A stretch of DNA of 64,000 bases, from NCBI GenBank assembly GCA_963693285.1, contig OY848918.1:14940263-15004262 (forward strand), written 5' to 3'. A program made the position numbers and the translations under genes. Within the stretch, counting starts at the first letter, position 1. The number at the start of each line of letters is the position of its first letter. Below, piece by piece: positions 51,501 through 63,509 of the stretch. Origin of the DNA: Xestospongia muta. Its lineage: Eukaryota; Porifera; Demospongiae; Haplosclerida; Petrosiidae. The notes under the pieces are model-generated. The model had not been told where the DNA came from. It worked only from the letters and a program-made list of their open reading frames with translations, and searched no databases.

Positions 51501-54500
51501 AGTTTTTGATCTTTAGAATAACAACATGACATTTGTAGTGTTCGCTTGACCTGCTACAGAGTTGATGCTCAATACTATAATTTGCTTTGTCATCACTTTC
51601 ATATCATGTTGTTATAGTTAGTTGTGTTATATCTTATTTGAAGACTTGAAAGTTACCAATCTGCAATCACCGATTTCTTGCTATTGTTACTTTTATAAAT
51701 TAGTTTATATTATATGTAGTGTAGCATCAAAATTAAAAATTCCACACATTCACATTAATGAAAGTTTCCTGGCCAGTTTGCAATTAAACCACACCCACCT
51801 CAAATTTGCACCCACATAATTAAATGCTTATGAATTTTAAATAAGGACTGATATTTATAAAATGCTGAAATTTGAACTGTTAAATTTGTTATATATAATT
51901 TATTATTATGCTATATGTTTACATGTATTAACTATATCAATGTTGTTTTTTTCAATAGCAACCAGCACACCCACCACCACCATCATCATCAGCATCAGTT
52001 ATTCAACAAGCTCCTCCTAGACTCTCCTCTCAACAAACCATACCTACTACATCTAGCTCCACCCCTCAATTAACTCTTCCTCCACCATTGATTGATGCTA
52101 CACATTTAACACTAGCTCAGGGTAAGTCTCAGTCCAATACTGCTGGGACACATTCTCAAACTCAAAGTCAAACTACACCAGCCCAGGCTCAGACTCAAGT
52201 TTTAACAGGGACTGGAACTCAACCTGTCATTGATATGACAGCGTTAGCACAGCAACAAGCTGTTTTATACTCTGCCATGACTGCTGGAACAGCTGGAATA
52301 CAACCTTTAATGGTAATAATTAATCATGTTTAATATCTTTGCTAACGTTGAAAAAGTATGATTGCAAAATATTTATTGCGATTGGGAGATTTGTAGGTAC
52401 ATTGTATTAAGCAAACATTAGTTTATTTATCCAACAATACAACATTTAAACTGACAATGTATCATATAGTGTAGTAGAGATATGCAAGTTTTTTAATAAA
52501 ATGATTATTCTAGTTGTCTGACTTATATTTAAAGTATCTATTTAGAATAGATTCATCTCTACATCTCTGCTTTTCCTTAGATTCCAAATGCTCCTCTCTC
52601 TTTAATTCAACATGGTGGTATTCCTTATGCTGCTGTACCTACTGCCACTGGTATTCAATATGTACCAATTACCCTTAATCTACAACAATTGTCAGCACAG
52701 CAACAGCAAAAACAACAACAACAACAACAACAACAACCCACTCAACCATCACAGGTAACCACAATATATCAGGACTATTATGTCAGGACTGGGATCTTAT
52801 AGACAAAATCAAATACAGCTAAAAAATATGTAGTCAACAAAATTGTCAAATACAAATATACATTGCTACTTCAAGCAATCTGATTGGTCAAATACATCTT
52901 AGTTAGTCCCCTTTGTGATATACTATAATTATTTTAAATTGCTTAGTGTTATTGACCAATTAGAACAGTATTGTTTAGAACCAAGTGAATCTAGGAAAAT
53001 GGATATGTATTGCAATGCAACCAATGGTTTAAGAGTTTTAATTTCCTTTGTCTGATACGAAAATAATATCTACTTCTCATGATCCATCTCACAACGTTAG
53101 CTAATTAAACCCCATTTGGGTTAAATAATCTTCATTTAAATAATAAATTAAGAATATTGTCTAGACTGACTGACTTGGAATGAATCTGAATGGGTTTAAA
53201 TAGTGAACTTAGCGGTCTCATGATTAAGACAATATGATTGGTTAATGTGGCATGAGAAAATAAAGTGCAATAAATATGATTGGTCCTTTAAACAATGAAT
53301 CTGATTAGTCCATTATTTATTGATCGCAATCTTCCTCAAATTGATCCTCTAGCTCACTTCTGTCACATTTTCTCCCTCCTTCTTTTGCATGAAGTGCAGG
53401 TATCTCCAATTCCAATTGGGACAAACCATCAGCATTTGCATTCTCTTGTCCTTTTCTGTGCTCTACTGTAAATTGATATCGCTGAAGAGCCAGGCTTCAC
53501 CTCATTCATATAGAGTTTCTTCTTTAAACTTCTGTAGCCACTGGAGCGCTCGGTGGTCTGTCTGTATTATAAAGGGCTTTCCAATCAAGTACACTAAAAA
53601 GACTTGTATCCCTAGTTTTATCACGAGACATTCTTTTTCCACTACCGCATACTTTCATTCTCTGTCCAGCAGTTTCTTACTGAAGTACGCAATGACTCAG
53701 TACAGTTCCAACTCCTACGTCTGATGCATCTGTCCACACAAAGAATGTTAGATTAGGGTCTGGGTTCTGCATAACAGTTGATGAAGTGAGGGTAGCTTTC
53801 AGTTTCTGAAATTCCGTTTCCGCTGTAACACTCCACTCTATAGTCTCTGGCAGTCCTTTCTTTGTAAGGCTAGTTAGTGATTCAGCTATTTGAGCGAAAT
53901 CTCTTATGAATCTTCTATAATATCCAGTCATTTCCAAGAATGCTCGAACTTCCTTCTTTGTTGTCAGTCGTTTTAATTGTTTTATGGCAATGACCTTACT
54001 CCCTTCAGGTCTGACACATCCTCAACCAATACGATGTCCAAGATAAGTGCATTCTGCTGCTTCAAATTCACACTTATTTAGTTTCCGAGTTAATCCAGCA
54101 TCTTGTAATCTTTCCAGTACTTGCTGTAAGTGAACTATATGTTCTTTCAAGTTAAGCTATAAATTACAATGTCATCTAGATACACACCAACAAAGTCATT
54201 AAGTCCTCTTAAGGTTTGGTCCACATTCGTTGAAAAGATGCTGGTGCCCCACTTAGGCCAAAAGGCATCACGGTGAACTAAAGTAATCCTAAAGGGTTGC
54301 CGAATACAGTCTTCTCACAATCCTGTTTGTCCATAGGTATCTGCCAGTACCCTTTCACTAAATCAAGAGTAGATATATACTTTGCATTACCTATGGCATT
54401 TAACATCTCATCTATTGTTGGTATGGGATAAGCATCAAATTTTGTCACTGCATTCAATTTCCTGTAATCCACACAAATTCTATTATTGCCATCCTTCTTC

Positions 54501-57500
54501 TTAACCACAACAATTGGTGATGACTATTCACTGCTTGACTCCTCAATTAACCCGTCCTTGAACATGGTTTGCAGTTCATTGCAGACATCTTTCTTCAGGG
54601 CTGGAGGTATTCAATAAGGTCGTTGATGTATTGGGCCACTTCCATCTGTCACGATCTTATGCACTGTTCTTTTAGCATGACCAGCCTTCAAATCAATAAC
54701 TTATTTGTATTGTTGTAGGAGTTTCTCCAATTCTTGGTTTTCTTTTCCCCAGTTGATCTCCTATTTGTGGCTCCCCTTCTGGCCATTCAGGACTTATCAA
54801 CTCAGTGCTATCCTCCACAATACTCATATAACTTGTTTCTGTCCTAGGGTACCATTTTTTAACAAGTTACAATGGAATACCTTGGTAGTGTTACGTTCAG
54901 GCATCTCTAACTCATAGTTGACACTTCCAATTCTTTTTTTGATCCTTCACAGCACCTTTCCTTAACTGGTCTCTTATAACATCTCATGTCCTAACGATTT
55001 TTTAGAACAATTTTTGGAAATGTGTCTGATCTGACCACATTTGTAACAAGTGACTCCATGTTTTTACTTTGTTCGATCGTCCACCTTTCTTTCAGTAGAT
55101 TCTGTTTCAGACTTAGGCCTCCACCTTGAACTAGTAGTTCTCCTTGGGCTACCAAACTGATTTGGTCATAAAGAAAGTTGAGAGATTCATCCATGCTCCT
55201 CCATTCTCTCTGGTGTAATGTACTTTTGCATTAGTTCAGCTATGTGAGTTGCACCACAAATTTCCTCTTGTATAATCCACTGCCTCATCGTAACAGATAT
55301 CCCTTCAATCATCTGCTCCATCACTACTTTCTCCTTTACTTGTTCCATTCCTTTCTCAGGTTCTAGCCACCAGTCACCCAGCTTTGTTGCTTGCACTGTA
55401 TATTCCTCAGGTGTCATACGCTTAGACCACTCCAGACTCCTGAATCTTTGTCTACATCCTTCAATAGTAATATCGAATCTTCTTTTTATCACTGTCTTCA
55501 CTGTTTCATAATCTTCGTACGTACGTAAGTTCGGCACAAGCACCCCGTGCTCTGCCCTGTACCTTAGATATTAAGTGAGTTACCTAGTCTTGCTTAGGAA
55601 CTTGATGTAACTCATGATTCCTTCAAAAGTCTCCAGAAAGCTTTCAATATCTTCTCCGTCTTGGTAATTAGCTATCTCAATATTTGGTCTATGTTGGATC
55701 TGTTGTTGTTCTAACAATGTCTGTTGCCATTGCATCACTTGATCCATCACAGTGACTAGTTCCTCCATTCTTGAGTCTTGCTAGCGATATCCTCACTATC
55801 TGATATAGCTAATTGGTCCAACTGATCTACTCAAAGTCTTGCTCATAGGTTTGGTCTTCTTGTAGATCACTGAGTGTCGTAGTCTGTATCATAGTCGCTC
55901 ATCTACTGCGAGGTCCGCTTCTGTCTTCCGTTTAAAGCGTATCCCATCGCTAACACCAAAATGTTACAATCCGTCTTGCAATAATAGCTAATAAAACCCT
56001 GTTTGGGTTAAATAATCTTCATTTAAATAATAAATTAAGAATATTGTCTAGACTGACTGACTCGGAATGAATCTGAACAGGTTGAAATAGTGAACTTAGT
56101 GGTCTCATGATTAAGACAATATGATTGGTTAATATAGTGTGAGAAAATAAAATGCAATAAATATGATTGGTCCTTTAAACAATGAATCTGATTGGTCCAT
56201 TATTTATTGATCGTATACTTCCTTAATTTGATCCTTTAGCTCACTTCTGTCACTCTACTCATTTTCAATTTATAGGAAAGCTCTAATAGAAGAAATATAC
56301 CTCAATCAGATGGCCCTCTACCATTGCCAACAGTCACACCAACTAATTTATCCTTACTCAATGAAAAAGATAGATGTCGACATAAGTCCATCCCTCAACT
56401 GGATGGGCCTCAGGATGGAAGTAGTAGTGAAGAGTCTGAAGAATCTTCAGATAGTGATGCTGATGATTTAGAAGATGAGGGGGTAAGAAACAGCTGTCTC
56501 TCCTTCCCTTCCCCCCCTCTCTCTCTCCCCCCCTCTCTCTCTCCCTCCCTCTCTCTCTCCCTCCCTTTCTCTCTCTCCCCCCCCCCCCTCTCTCTCTCTC
56601 TCTCAGAAGTATTTTTTAAATTTTATTCAATTTTAAATTTAATATGGCTGGTTCCTTTTAAGGTCATGTCACTCATAATTATAGTAAATGGTAAATGCCC
56701 TTTACTATGTCATCCTAATATACATGAGCTGTTAGGTGATTTTTTTAACCACTGATTTCAAAGAATTTAATTTACTCATATAAATTAATAAGCTCATTAA
56801 CCTAATTGAGTGTTGTATCATAGTTGCAGCATTATTTGTGAGTGATACTAAAGCTATTCATGTTTCTTTGCTGCTATTTCTTAATCTGTTTTACTTTTAC
56901 TGATAAGGTATTTTTGATAATTTTGAACTTTTCTGCTAAAGTTAGAGAATGCTTGCATTAGCGTTCATTAACAATATGCAAAGTATCCATGATATCAAGT
57001 CGTGAATAACACCATTCACTTTATATGGGATTTCTGGTTTGCAACTTTCAAAATAGCTAGCACTCTACTTTTTAATAAAACTTGTTGACCTCCAAAGCGT
57101 TTTGAATGGTGCAAACCATTTCTCACTAGTTCATTACTAGCCAGAACTATGACACCACGTTAGTTCTCATTCTCAACAGAGTATAGCAAATATGTAGTTT
57201 AATTTTGTGTAACATTTTACTTTAGGGTGGTGATGAAGATCCTTTAAATTCTAATGATGATGCTGAAAGTGATGAGGAAGAAGATGTATGGGGAACAGAC
57301 AATACTATTGTCTGTCAGTTTGAAAAGGTAAGCATTTTATTGTCTATAATAGTGTATTGTGAGTAAATTTAGTGAATTGAGTAGCCAAATCTTTGCTGTC
57401 ACACTCACAATTATTGCATTCATTTAATTGCCCAAATTTTTAACCCTGGTTAGTACCATTTTACAAGTGAATTTCTAATTTTCCTGCTACAATGTGTAAG

Positions 57501-58529
57501 ATAAACCTAGGTTGTGAGCAAGCATCACTGGATACCCCTCCTTCCCCCAGTTTGCATATTTTCAATTCACTTTACTATAAGTATAATAAAATTGTTAAAG
57601 ATATCACCCAACACTTGAGTGTTAAAGACTCAAAGGTGACATCTTGCCAAGTTGTTAGGTAGATTAATGAACTGTGGTATATTTGATATAACTTATCATG
57701 AGATTCATACAAACCTGCCACTATTGTTCCATAATATAACATGTGATTGTTTTTTAAGCATTATTATTTAAAAATCTGAAGTTGCCAGGTTTACTGTATT
57801 TCCATTGGAAGAAAATAAGTGCTTAATAACAATATGTGCCTAACAAATATGTGCTTGGAGGGTGTGGCTAATATGAATAAGTGGTTGCTTTTTTGTGACC
57901 ATCAACAAAACATACAGTAAAATACTAAAGTCTGAGCTGTTCGATTACTACAGAACTTTTAAATTTGACGAAAGAGAGTTGCTTTTATTTCTTGAAGAAT
58001 TGCAGTTAAAATCGATGGACTATTAAGTCAAAACAAAAAAACTGGTGTTGTCTGTACCAGTCTATCATTACTACTTGTTTTTCTGTATTACAGCACATTT
58101 CTAGCATTCTATAGTCTTTCATAGACACTGTGGCTAATTTTCCAATCTTTGTACCTATAATTATAAGATGATTGTCATCTTTACCAGTTATAGTAGCCTC
58201 TAAAATGCTAACATTAGTACATTCAATTAACAGTAGGCTTGTGTTTCAGCTTTGGTATCAACTTAAGTTGATCATATCCAACTTCTTCTAATTTTCTACT
58301 TTTAATTTAACTGACTGACTCCAATATTAGTACCATTGGAGTAGTCCTAAGATGATTTTACTCTTGTTATTACTGGTAATATGTAGACTTCTCTGGTTAT
58401 TTATTTCTTTTCATCTTACAGGTTTATCGTGTAAGAGCAAAGTGGAAGTTTGCTCTTAAAGATGGTATTATGCATCTGAAAGGCTATGATTATATTTTTA
58501 CAAAGACCAATGGTGAAGCCGATTGGTAA
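48511..58529 (+). CDS. GTF2A1: Transcription factor IIA alpha/beta precursor
   Basis: Eight exons (48511-48543, 48770-48871, 49177-49308, 51959-52312, 52581-52754, 56276-56482, 57226-57327, 58422-58529) give 403 residues. The N-terminal four-helix region is VYKWVVDDVLKNVREDFL followed by LWESKLVQSGAL. A long Gln/Pro/Thr-rich linker includes a poly-Q run of eight. The acidic region is SSSEESEESSDSDADDLEDE. The C-terminal beta-barrel is NTIVCQFEK, WKFALKDGIMHL and DYIFTKTNGEADW. QLDG just before the acidic region fits the Taspase1 cleavage consensus, so the protein is probably cut into alpha and beta chains as in other animals (inference). TFIIA stabilises TBP on promoters. The intron before exon 6 carries a gypsy element, and the intron before exon 4 is 2.65 kb with no recognised feature. 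Confidence 0.95.
49309..51958. other. Long GTF2A1 intron, no feature seen
   Basis: AT-rich. Short frames (49805-50014, 51622-51819) lack domains or codon support. Confidence 0.5.
53088..53365 (-). repeat. 3' LTR
   Basis: Matches the right LTR from about 53099 (ttgggttaaataatcttc) to ctcacttctgtca. The first bases are diverged. Confidence 0.8.
53677..54508 (-). pseudogene. Gypsy reverse transcriptase and RNase H traces
   Basis: 54278-54508 reads RICVDYRKLNAVTKFDAYPI and then ISTLDLVKGYWQIPM, the fingers-palm region of Ty3/gypsy RT. 53677-53937 reads GYYRRFIRDFAQIAESLTSL and then FFVWTDASDVGVGTVL, the RT thumb and start of RNase H. The frames between them are interrupted. Confidence 0.85.
54991..55768 (-). 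pseudogene. Gypsy gag with SCAN-like region and zinc knuckle
   Basis: 55187-55543 encodes RQRFRSLEWSKRMTPEEYTV, ATKLGDWWLEPEKG and MEQMIEGISVTMRQWI, a series close to the SCAN domain. SCAN is known to derive from the gag capsid of Gmr1-like gypsy elements. A CCHC knuckle (CYKCGQIRHISKNC) lies at about 55009-55050 in another frame. 55580-55768 gives an N-terminal gag piece (MQWQQTLLEQQQIQHRPN). Confidence 0.75.
55962..56252 (-). repeat. 5' LTR
   Basis: Runs from tgttacaatccgtc to cacttctgtca on the plus strand, so it starts TG and ends CA in element orientation. Confidence 0.8.
56495..56605. repeat. Pyrimidine (CT)n tract after a splice donor
   Basis: Almost pure C/T for about 110 bases, starting 12 bases after the exon 6 donor of GTF2A1. 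Confidence 0.9.
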
Positions 58530-59500
58530 ACATTTCTGTACTAATACTTTTCTTGTTTAACTGTTATAAATAATTATAATTGCACATAAACACTTCATTT
58601 GTTAATTATTTTATGTTAAGTATGTCATTGTTGATGTTGCTACTATCCTACGTACTTCTGAAACTAAAAAGTTTTCTTTTTAATGCAAAAAATTATTTCC
58701 AGGTCTAAAGTCTAAGTAATTTTTTCATTTCACATGAAAATGTATATGGACCTCACAGCTGGCAGGTTGATATAACACGTGTGAATACTTTCTTATCAGT
58801 TTAATTATGGTTATTTCCCTTTTCTGTGTTATGTTATCTGCTAGTACTAAATTAATTAGAGCATTTAACAGACAAGGAAATAACTGATCTCTATCTATTT
58901 TAATTGTCTCAGTTTATATTAATGCATCACAGCAAAACAGCTGCATATGTGGGAACTTATAACCACTATGTAAACATATAGTACTGCTCCACATTCCATA
59001 CATTCCCTCCTCTGCCTGTCAGTTTATCAGCTATATATATATATATAGACTATTAATGCATCACAGCAAAACTTTAAACAAACAGAAGTGTTAATCAGAT
59101 ATAGTGCTTATCAGATATAGTACTTATCAGATATAGTGCATGCACATGTGCACTTTTTTATTAATTAACATGCAATTAATTAAGCAGCAATAGTTTGGGC
59201 AGCTTTGAAACAAGTGAGCAATTTTAAACATGCATACACAATCAGTTTTTTGTCAGATCTTCAACTATACACAGACAGGTGTATAATAAACACAAGAAAA
59301 CAACATCTACTGTTTTAAGGTACACAAGATAATAATAATGACTACTGATAGGCTGTCTAGCTTAACTACACTATAATTAGTAGGATTCATTTAGTAAGTA
59401 TATTATAATTGAAATAAAATTGTAGATATGTTATGCCTACACTCTTACTTGAGGTTGCATTCACATCTGCTAAATACTTACAAATTTATGTAGGGTGTGG
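58530..59500. other. Intergenic with small repeats
   Basis: Holds a three-copy 16-bp repeat (atcagatatagtgctt, 59093-59139) and a duplicated taatgcatcacagcaaaac (about 58918 and 59053). No gene was recognised. Confidence 0.5.
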
Positions 59501-59516
59501 CTAACTTCACAGTCGG

Positions 59517-59524
59517 TATAAATA
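59517..59524 (+). promoter_or_regulatory. TATA box
   Basis: tataaata lies 49 bp upstream of an ATG in a good context, followed by a clean first exon and donor. Confidence 0.55.
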
Positions 59525-59565
59525 AGTACGAACTACGTACCACTCACTTAACATCTGAGCTCAAG

Positions 59566-59648
59566 ATGTCAAATCCTATCTACGAGGGTGATACAGTACT
59601 TCTATCATGTGCCGAAGCGAATGGGCACGTTTTTTCACTAGTTCCAAC
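59566..59648 (+). CDS. First exon of an unidentified gene
   Basis: Encodes MSNPIYEGDTVLLSCAEANG, then HVFSLVP, and ends at ttccaac|gtaagt. EGDTVLLSCAEANG could be an immunoglobulin strand or, with some resemblance, the start of an IP3-receptor-like beta-trefoil (a GD-x-V-x-L-x-A-E-G pattern). No signal peptide is present, which argues against a secreted Ig protein. No second exon was found before 61.2 kb, so the gene may continue beyond the window across a long intron. Confidence 0.5.
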
Positions 59649-61182
59649 GTAAGTGAATTAGATGATGTTAATACATACATGCATTTATATTAAAGCCCTA
59701 TTACAAATTTTAGCTAACATTTTAAAAAGAGCTGGTGCATGCCTTTGAAATGGGCTGACCAGCAGTTTTAATTATTTGCATTGAACAAACAGACAGCATT
59801 GTACTAGACCCAATAGGTCCACAATTTCCACTAAGTGTATGAGATTTCAATTGTTGTATGGGAAGTAAATATACAAACTGTGATACAAATGAATATGCAA
59901 AATAATTATCACATAGTGAAATCTTAAGATATCAGGCAAGATTTTGTGATTTCACACCATATTGTATATCCAAGATGTAACAGATCTCAACTAGGGAGTT
60001 GCCAACTGATTCCTTTATATATGGTCACAACCAGACCCTCCTTATCATTCCGCTTGTTATAGGGAAGGGTCTAATCAACTAAATTAAAGTATATATATAT
60101 ACATCTAAGTGTTTGGCTGCTCCATTTAAAACAAGTCATCTACCAGACACATCAGTCAAAGTTCATGCATGAAGCACAAATAATACATAGAGCTAACTGC
60201 ATGCAGAGAATTTTTAGAAAAATGCTCTTTGCTTTTTTGTAGTCAATATTATACCCTTCAGACAATTTTTTAGCTTTTATATTGAAGAAACGTAACATGT
60301 TTCCTTTCCAAAACAATATCTGAGTGATTGCTATGATTATTGTTGAACATGACTAGAATATTTGAAGTAATTAGTCCATTAAACACTTTTGAATAAAGTG
60401 ACTTACTAGCAAATAGGTCATTAAGTTACTATGAATTTATTTTTAACCACACCATTATTTAAAATGTGAAATCCAATTGTCTTATTCAAAAATAGTTTCA
60501 TCCAAGATGCTCACTTGCTAATGCAGAGAAGGGCATCTGGCATACTTTAAGCATTTTCTTGACTCCAGATGCTTCAGTCAGAAGGAATTTCTAATGACCA
60601 ATTAAGTTATCACTTTCATGTGACATCATATATTTAACACCACTGGAATGTATTTGCTTGAAATTAAGACAGAGGCTATTCCAAGACTACAGGTGTCTGT
60701 TTTTAATTGCTATGATTACTGAGGTAACTGATTCACTTTGCTTTTTTCAAGTTGGGATACTTAAAACCAAAGGCTAAGTCAAATAGAAACTGTTTAGCAA
60801 TTTGTATCCAGAAGGAATTTATTTACCAACCACTGTAGAAGGTAAATCTCTATTCTTGTTTTGCTGTTCTTCTGAACAATGAATAGCTATGACAAATATC
60901 AAGGTGAAGAAACTATTTTCCAATTTATAAAGAAGCCATTTTGTTGAAGTCATGTGACCAACATCCACTTTCGTACTTCATGTAATGCCAAGAAAGTGCC
61001 AGATGATATTTATTGCATTAGCAAATGGGTGTCTAGGGACAAGACAGTTATATCTTAGATTTTTGTTACTCGAAATATCTTTCACAGTTCCACACATACT
61101 GATCATAAATACAAAAAAATCTATTTATACAGCACACTAAAAGTAAATTAACATGCAGGAAAACCACAGAACTAAATAAAAA
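59649..61182. other. No feature seen
   Basis: Possible intron of the preceding exon. No frame longer than about 60 codons and no repeat was recognised. Confidence 0.4.
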
Positions 61183-61992
61183 TGCACTAAAGTGCTTAAC
61201 CTCGCTGCGGTGCCCAGTGTAAATCTATACTGCAGAGTGCATGTAACATGTACATTTAAGATTGGACAAGGTGTGGTCAAATTATTGATGGGATCACGTG
61301 ATGCACATTGCGAACTGTTGTTGATGACTCAGCATTTCTCTTCAATTAAAGGGAAAAAGCTTTGTCGTTTACTGTGTACTTTGCACTTTGATTGACATGT
61401 CTGTGAAGCTGTAACTGAGTAAGTAATAGTATCATTCAATTGCCAAGCAAGATTAAGTGCTAGATTCGTGATGAATGTTTCTCTGAGCCTTTACATGACG
61501 CTTTAAAATGTTTCAATATTTCATATACAAATTTATTGTAACTTGAAAATGAAGCGTTCTTTGGAACGTCCCGTAGTACAAATATAAATCAATATATTAT
61601 CTATTAGTAGCAGTTTTTTCAGTGCTTTGAGACGTTTCCTGAATGCGTTACTTCGCTCCAAGTCCATGGACAATCCTGAAAAACTTTTCAGAACTTTTCT
61701 GACGATTGCTTCGACCAACGGCCTTCTGTCTTGCTGATCCGTATTCCTCTGAGATGGTTTACAACATACTAAAAAATCTCCACGTTAGGTTTTTTTACTT
61801 TTCGAGAAACGGCACTTGACCTCTGCAGCCTGAAGATTCTTTTGCGAGTTTTAAGCTTCTATTTTTCTTGACGATGTTCTTGATACTACTGTTGTAAAGT
61901 CCACATGTTTTTCTATTAGTTGCTAAACGTTGGTACCTGCTAACACTTCGGTTGCCAAGTTATAGCAGTTCAAAAAAACCCCGGTAACAGCA

Positions 61993-62033
<41 letters not shown>

Positions 62034-62076
62034 TACAGTACCCTCGCTATGCGCCCACGCACAGCGAGGTTAATTA
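61183..62076. mobile_element. TTAA-type element, short copy
   Basis: Starts gcactaaagtgcttaacc and ends cagcgaggttaatta. It is homologous to 13012-14190, with the internal ~320-bp unit present once and a (CA)n run at about 61995-62030. Intact TTAA lies at both ends. A frame at 61533-61718 (MDLERSNAFRKRL...) is shared with the other copy. Confidence 0.75.
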
Positions 62077-62118
62077 ATGTCATACATTACATCTCCTCCA
62101 CTCTTGTTCAGTTCTACT

Positions 62119-63174
62119 TTAAATTGGAACTCCATGATAACAATATGTCAATATTCCAGGGGGTCTGGACACTCGACTAGATCTACAATTAGGTTCATCT
62201 TCTACAGTAATAATTGGACTGTCTATTTCTTGACAATCAGTTTCCAATGCAACTCTTAGTCTATCTGGTTTGGAGATTATTTCTGGAACCTTTTCTACAG
62301 TAGTCTCTGGTGAATTTTCTTCATTATTCTTTGTATCTGTGACACGTTCCTCTACTCTATGTCTCAGTTGATCTGCATGCCTTTTCCATAAACGATCATG
62401 TTCTACTGTTACTTGGTATGAGACTGGTCCTGTTTTCTTTGTAAGTATTCCTGGCATCCATTTCTTTTCTCCATTATAGTTTTGTACCCATATTTTTTCC
62501 TGTTCTTTGAATTCTTTTTCTCGAGAACCTTTGTCAAATTGTACTTTTTGAGTTTCCTGTCTCTTCACTACCTTCGTCTGTAAGTTTGGTGTTATTAGGT
62601 CAATTCTGCTTCGTGGAATTCTTTTGGCGAGCAACATGGCTGGCACTTCTATGGTTGTAGATTGAGGGGTTTTTCTGTAGACTAATAGGAAATTTACCAA
62701 CTTCTGATTGATGTCACCACCTTCATTAACCATCTTCCTCATCGCTGTTTTGAAAGTTTGTACAAATCTCTCAGCCATTCCGTTGGACCTTGGATGATAA
62801 GGTGCTATTTTGATATGTTGTATTCCATTAGACCTTGTAAATTCCTGAAATTCCTCTGATACAAATTGTGGACCATTATCCGTCAAAATTTGTTCTGGTA
62901 GACCAAATCTAGCGAATATTAGTCTAAGCTCTTTAATTGTTTGACTTGCAGTTGTAGTTCTCATTGGTACTACTTCTGGCCATCTTGAATATGAATCTAT
63001 TAGTATTAACCACATCTGTCCTTGAAATGGACCAGCAAAATCTAAATGAATCCTTTGCCAAGGCTTTGATGTGAATTCCAATGGGTGCAGTGGTGTCTTG
63101 AGGTCCTCCTTGTGGTTAGTCTGGCACTCCTCACAATGTTTAGTACTCTCTTCTAAAGCCTTGTTTATTCCTGG
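62119..63174 (-). CDS. Gypsy integrase, C-terminal pol
   Basis: An open 320-codon frame with integrase catalytic core motifs: HLDFAGPF (first Asp), LTDNGPQFVSEEF (second Asp) and HPRSNGMAERFVQTF (Glu). These are followed by a chromodomain-free C-terminal region with VQNYNGEKKWMPGILTKKTG, the GPY/F-like module. The end is followed on the minus strand by a purine-rich tract (agagtggaggagatg), a likely polypurine tract, so the 3' LTR should start near 62090. That LTR appears to be interrupted by the TTAA element. Confidence 0.9.
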   Translation of the reverse strand, partial: PGINKALEESTKHCEECQTNHKEDLKTPLHPLEFTSKPWQRIHLDFAGPFQGQMWLILIDSYSRWPEVVPMRTTTASQTIKELRLIFARFGLPEQILTDNGPQFVSEEFQEFTRSNGIQHIKIAPYHPRSNGMAERFVQTFKTAMRKMVNEGGDINQKLVNFLLVYRKTPQSTTIEVPAMLLAKRIPRSRIDLITPNLQTKVVKRQETQKVQFDKGSREKEFKEQEKIWVQNYNGEKKWMPGILTKKTGPVSYQVTVEHDRLWKRHADQLRHRVEERVTDTKNNEENSPETTVEKVPEIISKPDRLRVALETDCQEIDSPIITVEDEPNCRSSRVSRPPGILTYCYHGVPI

Positions 63175-63495
63175 TCACCATACATGTGATCTTGCCAGTG
63201 CCTTCATCTTCACAACACCTAAATGAGACTCATGCAATAATTCTAACACTCTATTTTGCAGATTGCCCACTTGAATACCTCTTAACAAACAATCTTCTTC
63301 AATTGTCAGTTCGTTTCTCCTGGCAGAATATGGTGAGAGTGCAGGTTCCACTTTCTGTGGCCACCCCATCTTTACATAGTGTAAAACGTTTGATAATAGT
63401 GGGTTCTTTCGGATGCCCTTCGCTACTTGCTTGACTGTGACTCGTATTTCTTGAAACTTTTGTAGTTGTAAGATTGACACATTATTTGTGCTCAC
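63175..63495 (-). pseudogene. Gypsy integrase zinc-binding region
   Basis: In the same frame as the integrase but separated from it by one TGA at 63175-63177, where the family has Trp. It reads LHESHLGVVKMKALARSHVW, the HHCC-type region; the Cys pair (CEEC) lies just after the stop. Confidence 0.8.
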
Positions 63496-63509
63496 AAACT
63501 CTTGATTGT

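Larger units (their letters stand above)
53088..56252 (-). mobile_element. Ty3/gypsy LTR retrotransposon, internally deleted
   Basis: Two direct repeats (53088-53365 and 55962-56252) bound minus-strand gag and pol traces. The right LTR (5' in element orientation) is followed by tttggtgttagcgatggg, a primer-binding-site-like start. Gag, a CCHC knuckle, reverse transcriptase and RNase H are present in decayed frames. Protease is not clear, and integrase is absent between RNase H and the left LTR. The LTRs differ at many sites, indicating an old insertion. It lies antisense within a GTF2A1 intron. Confidence 0.85.
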
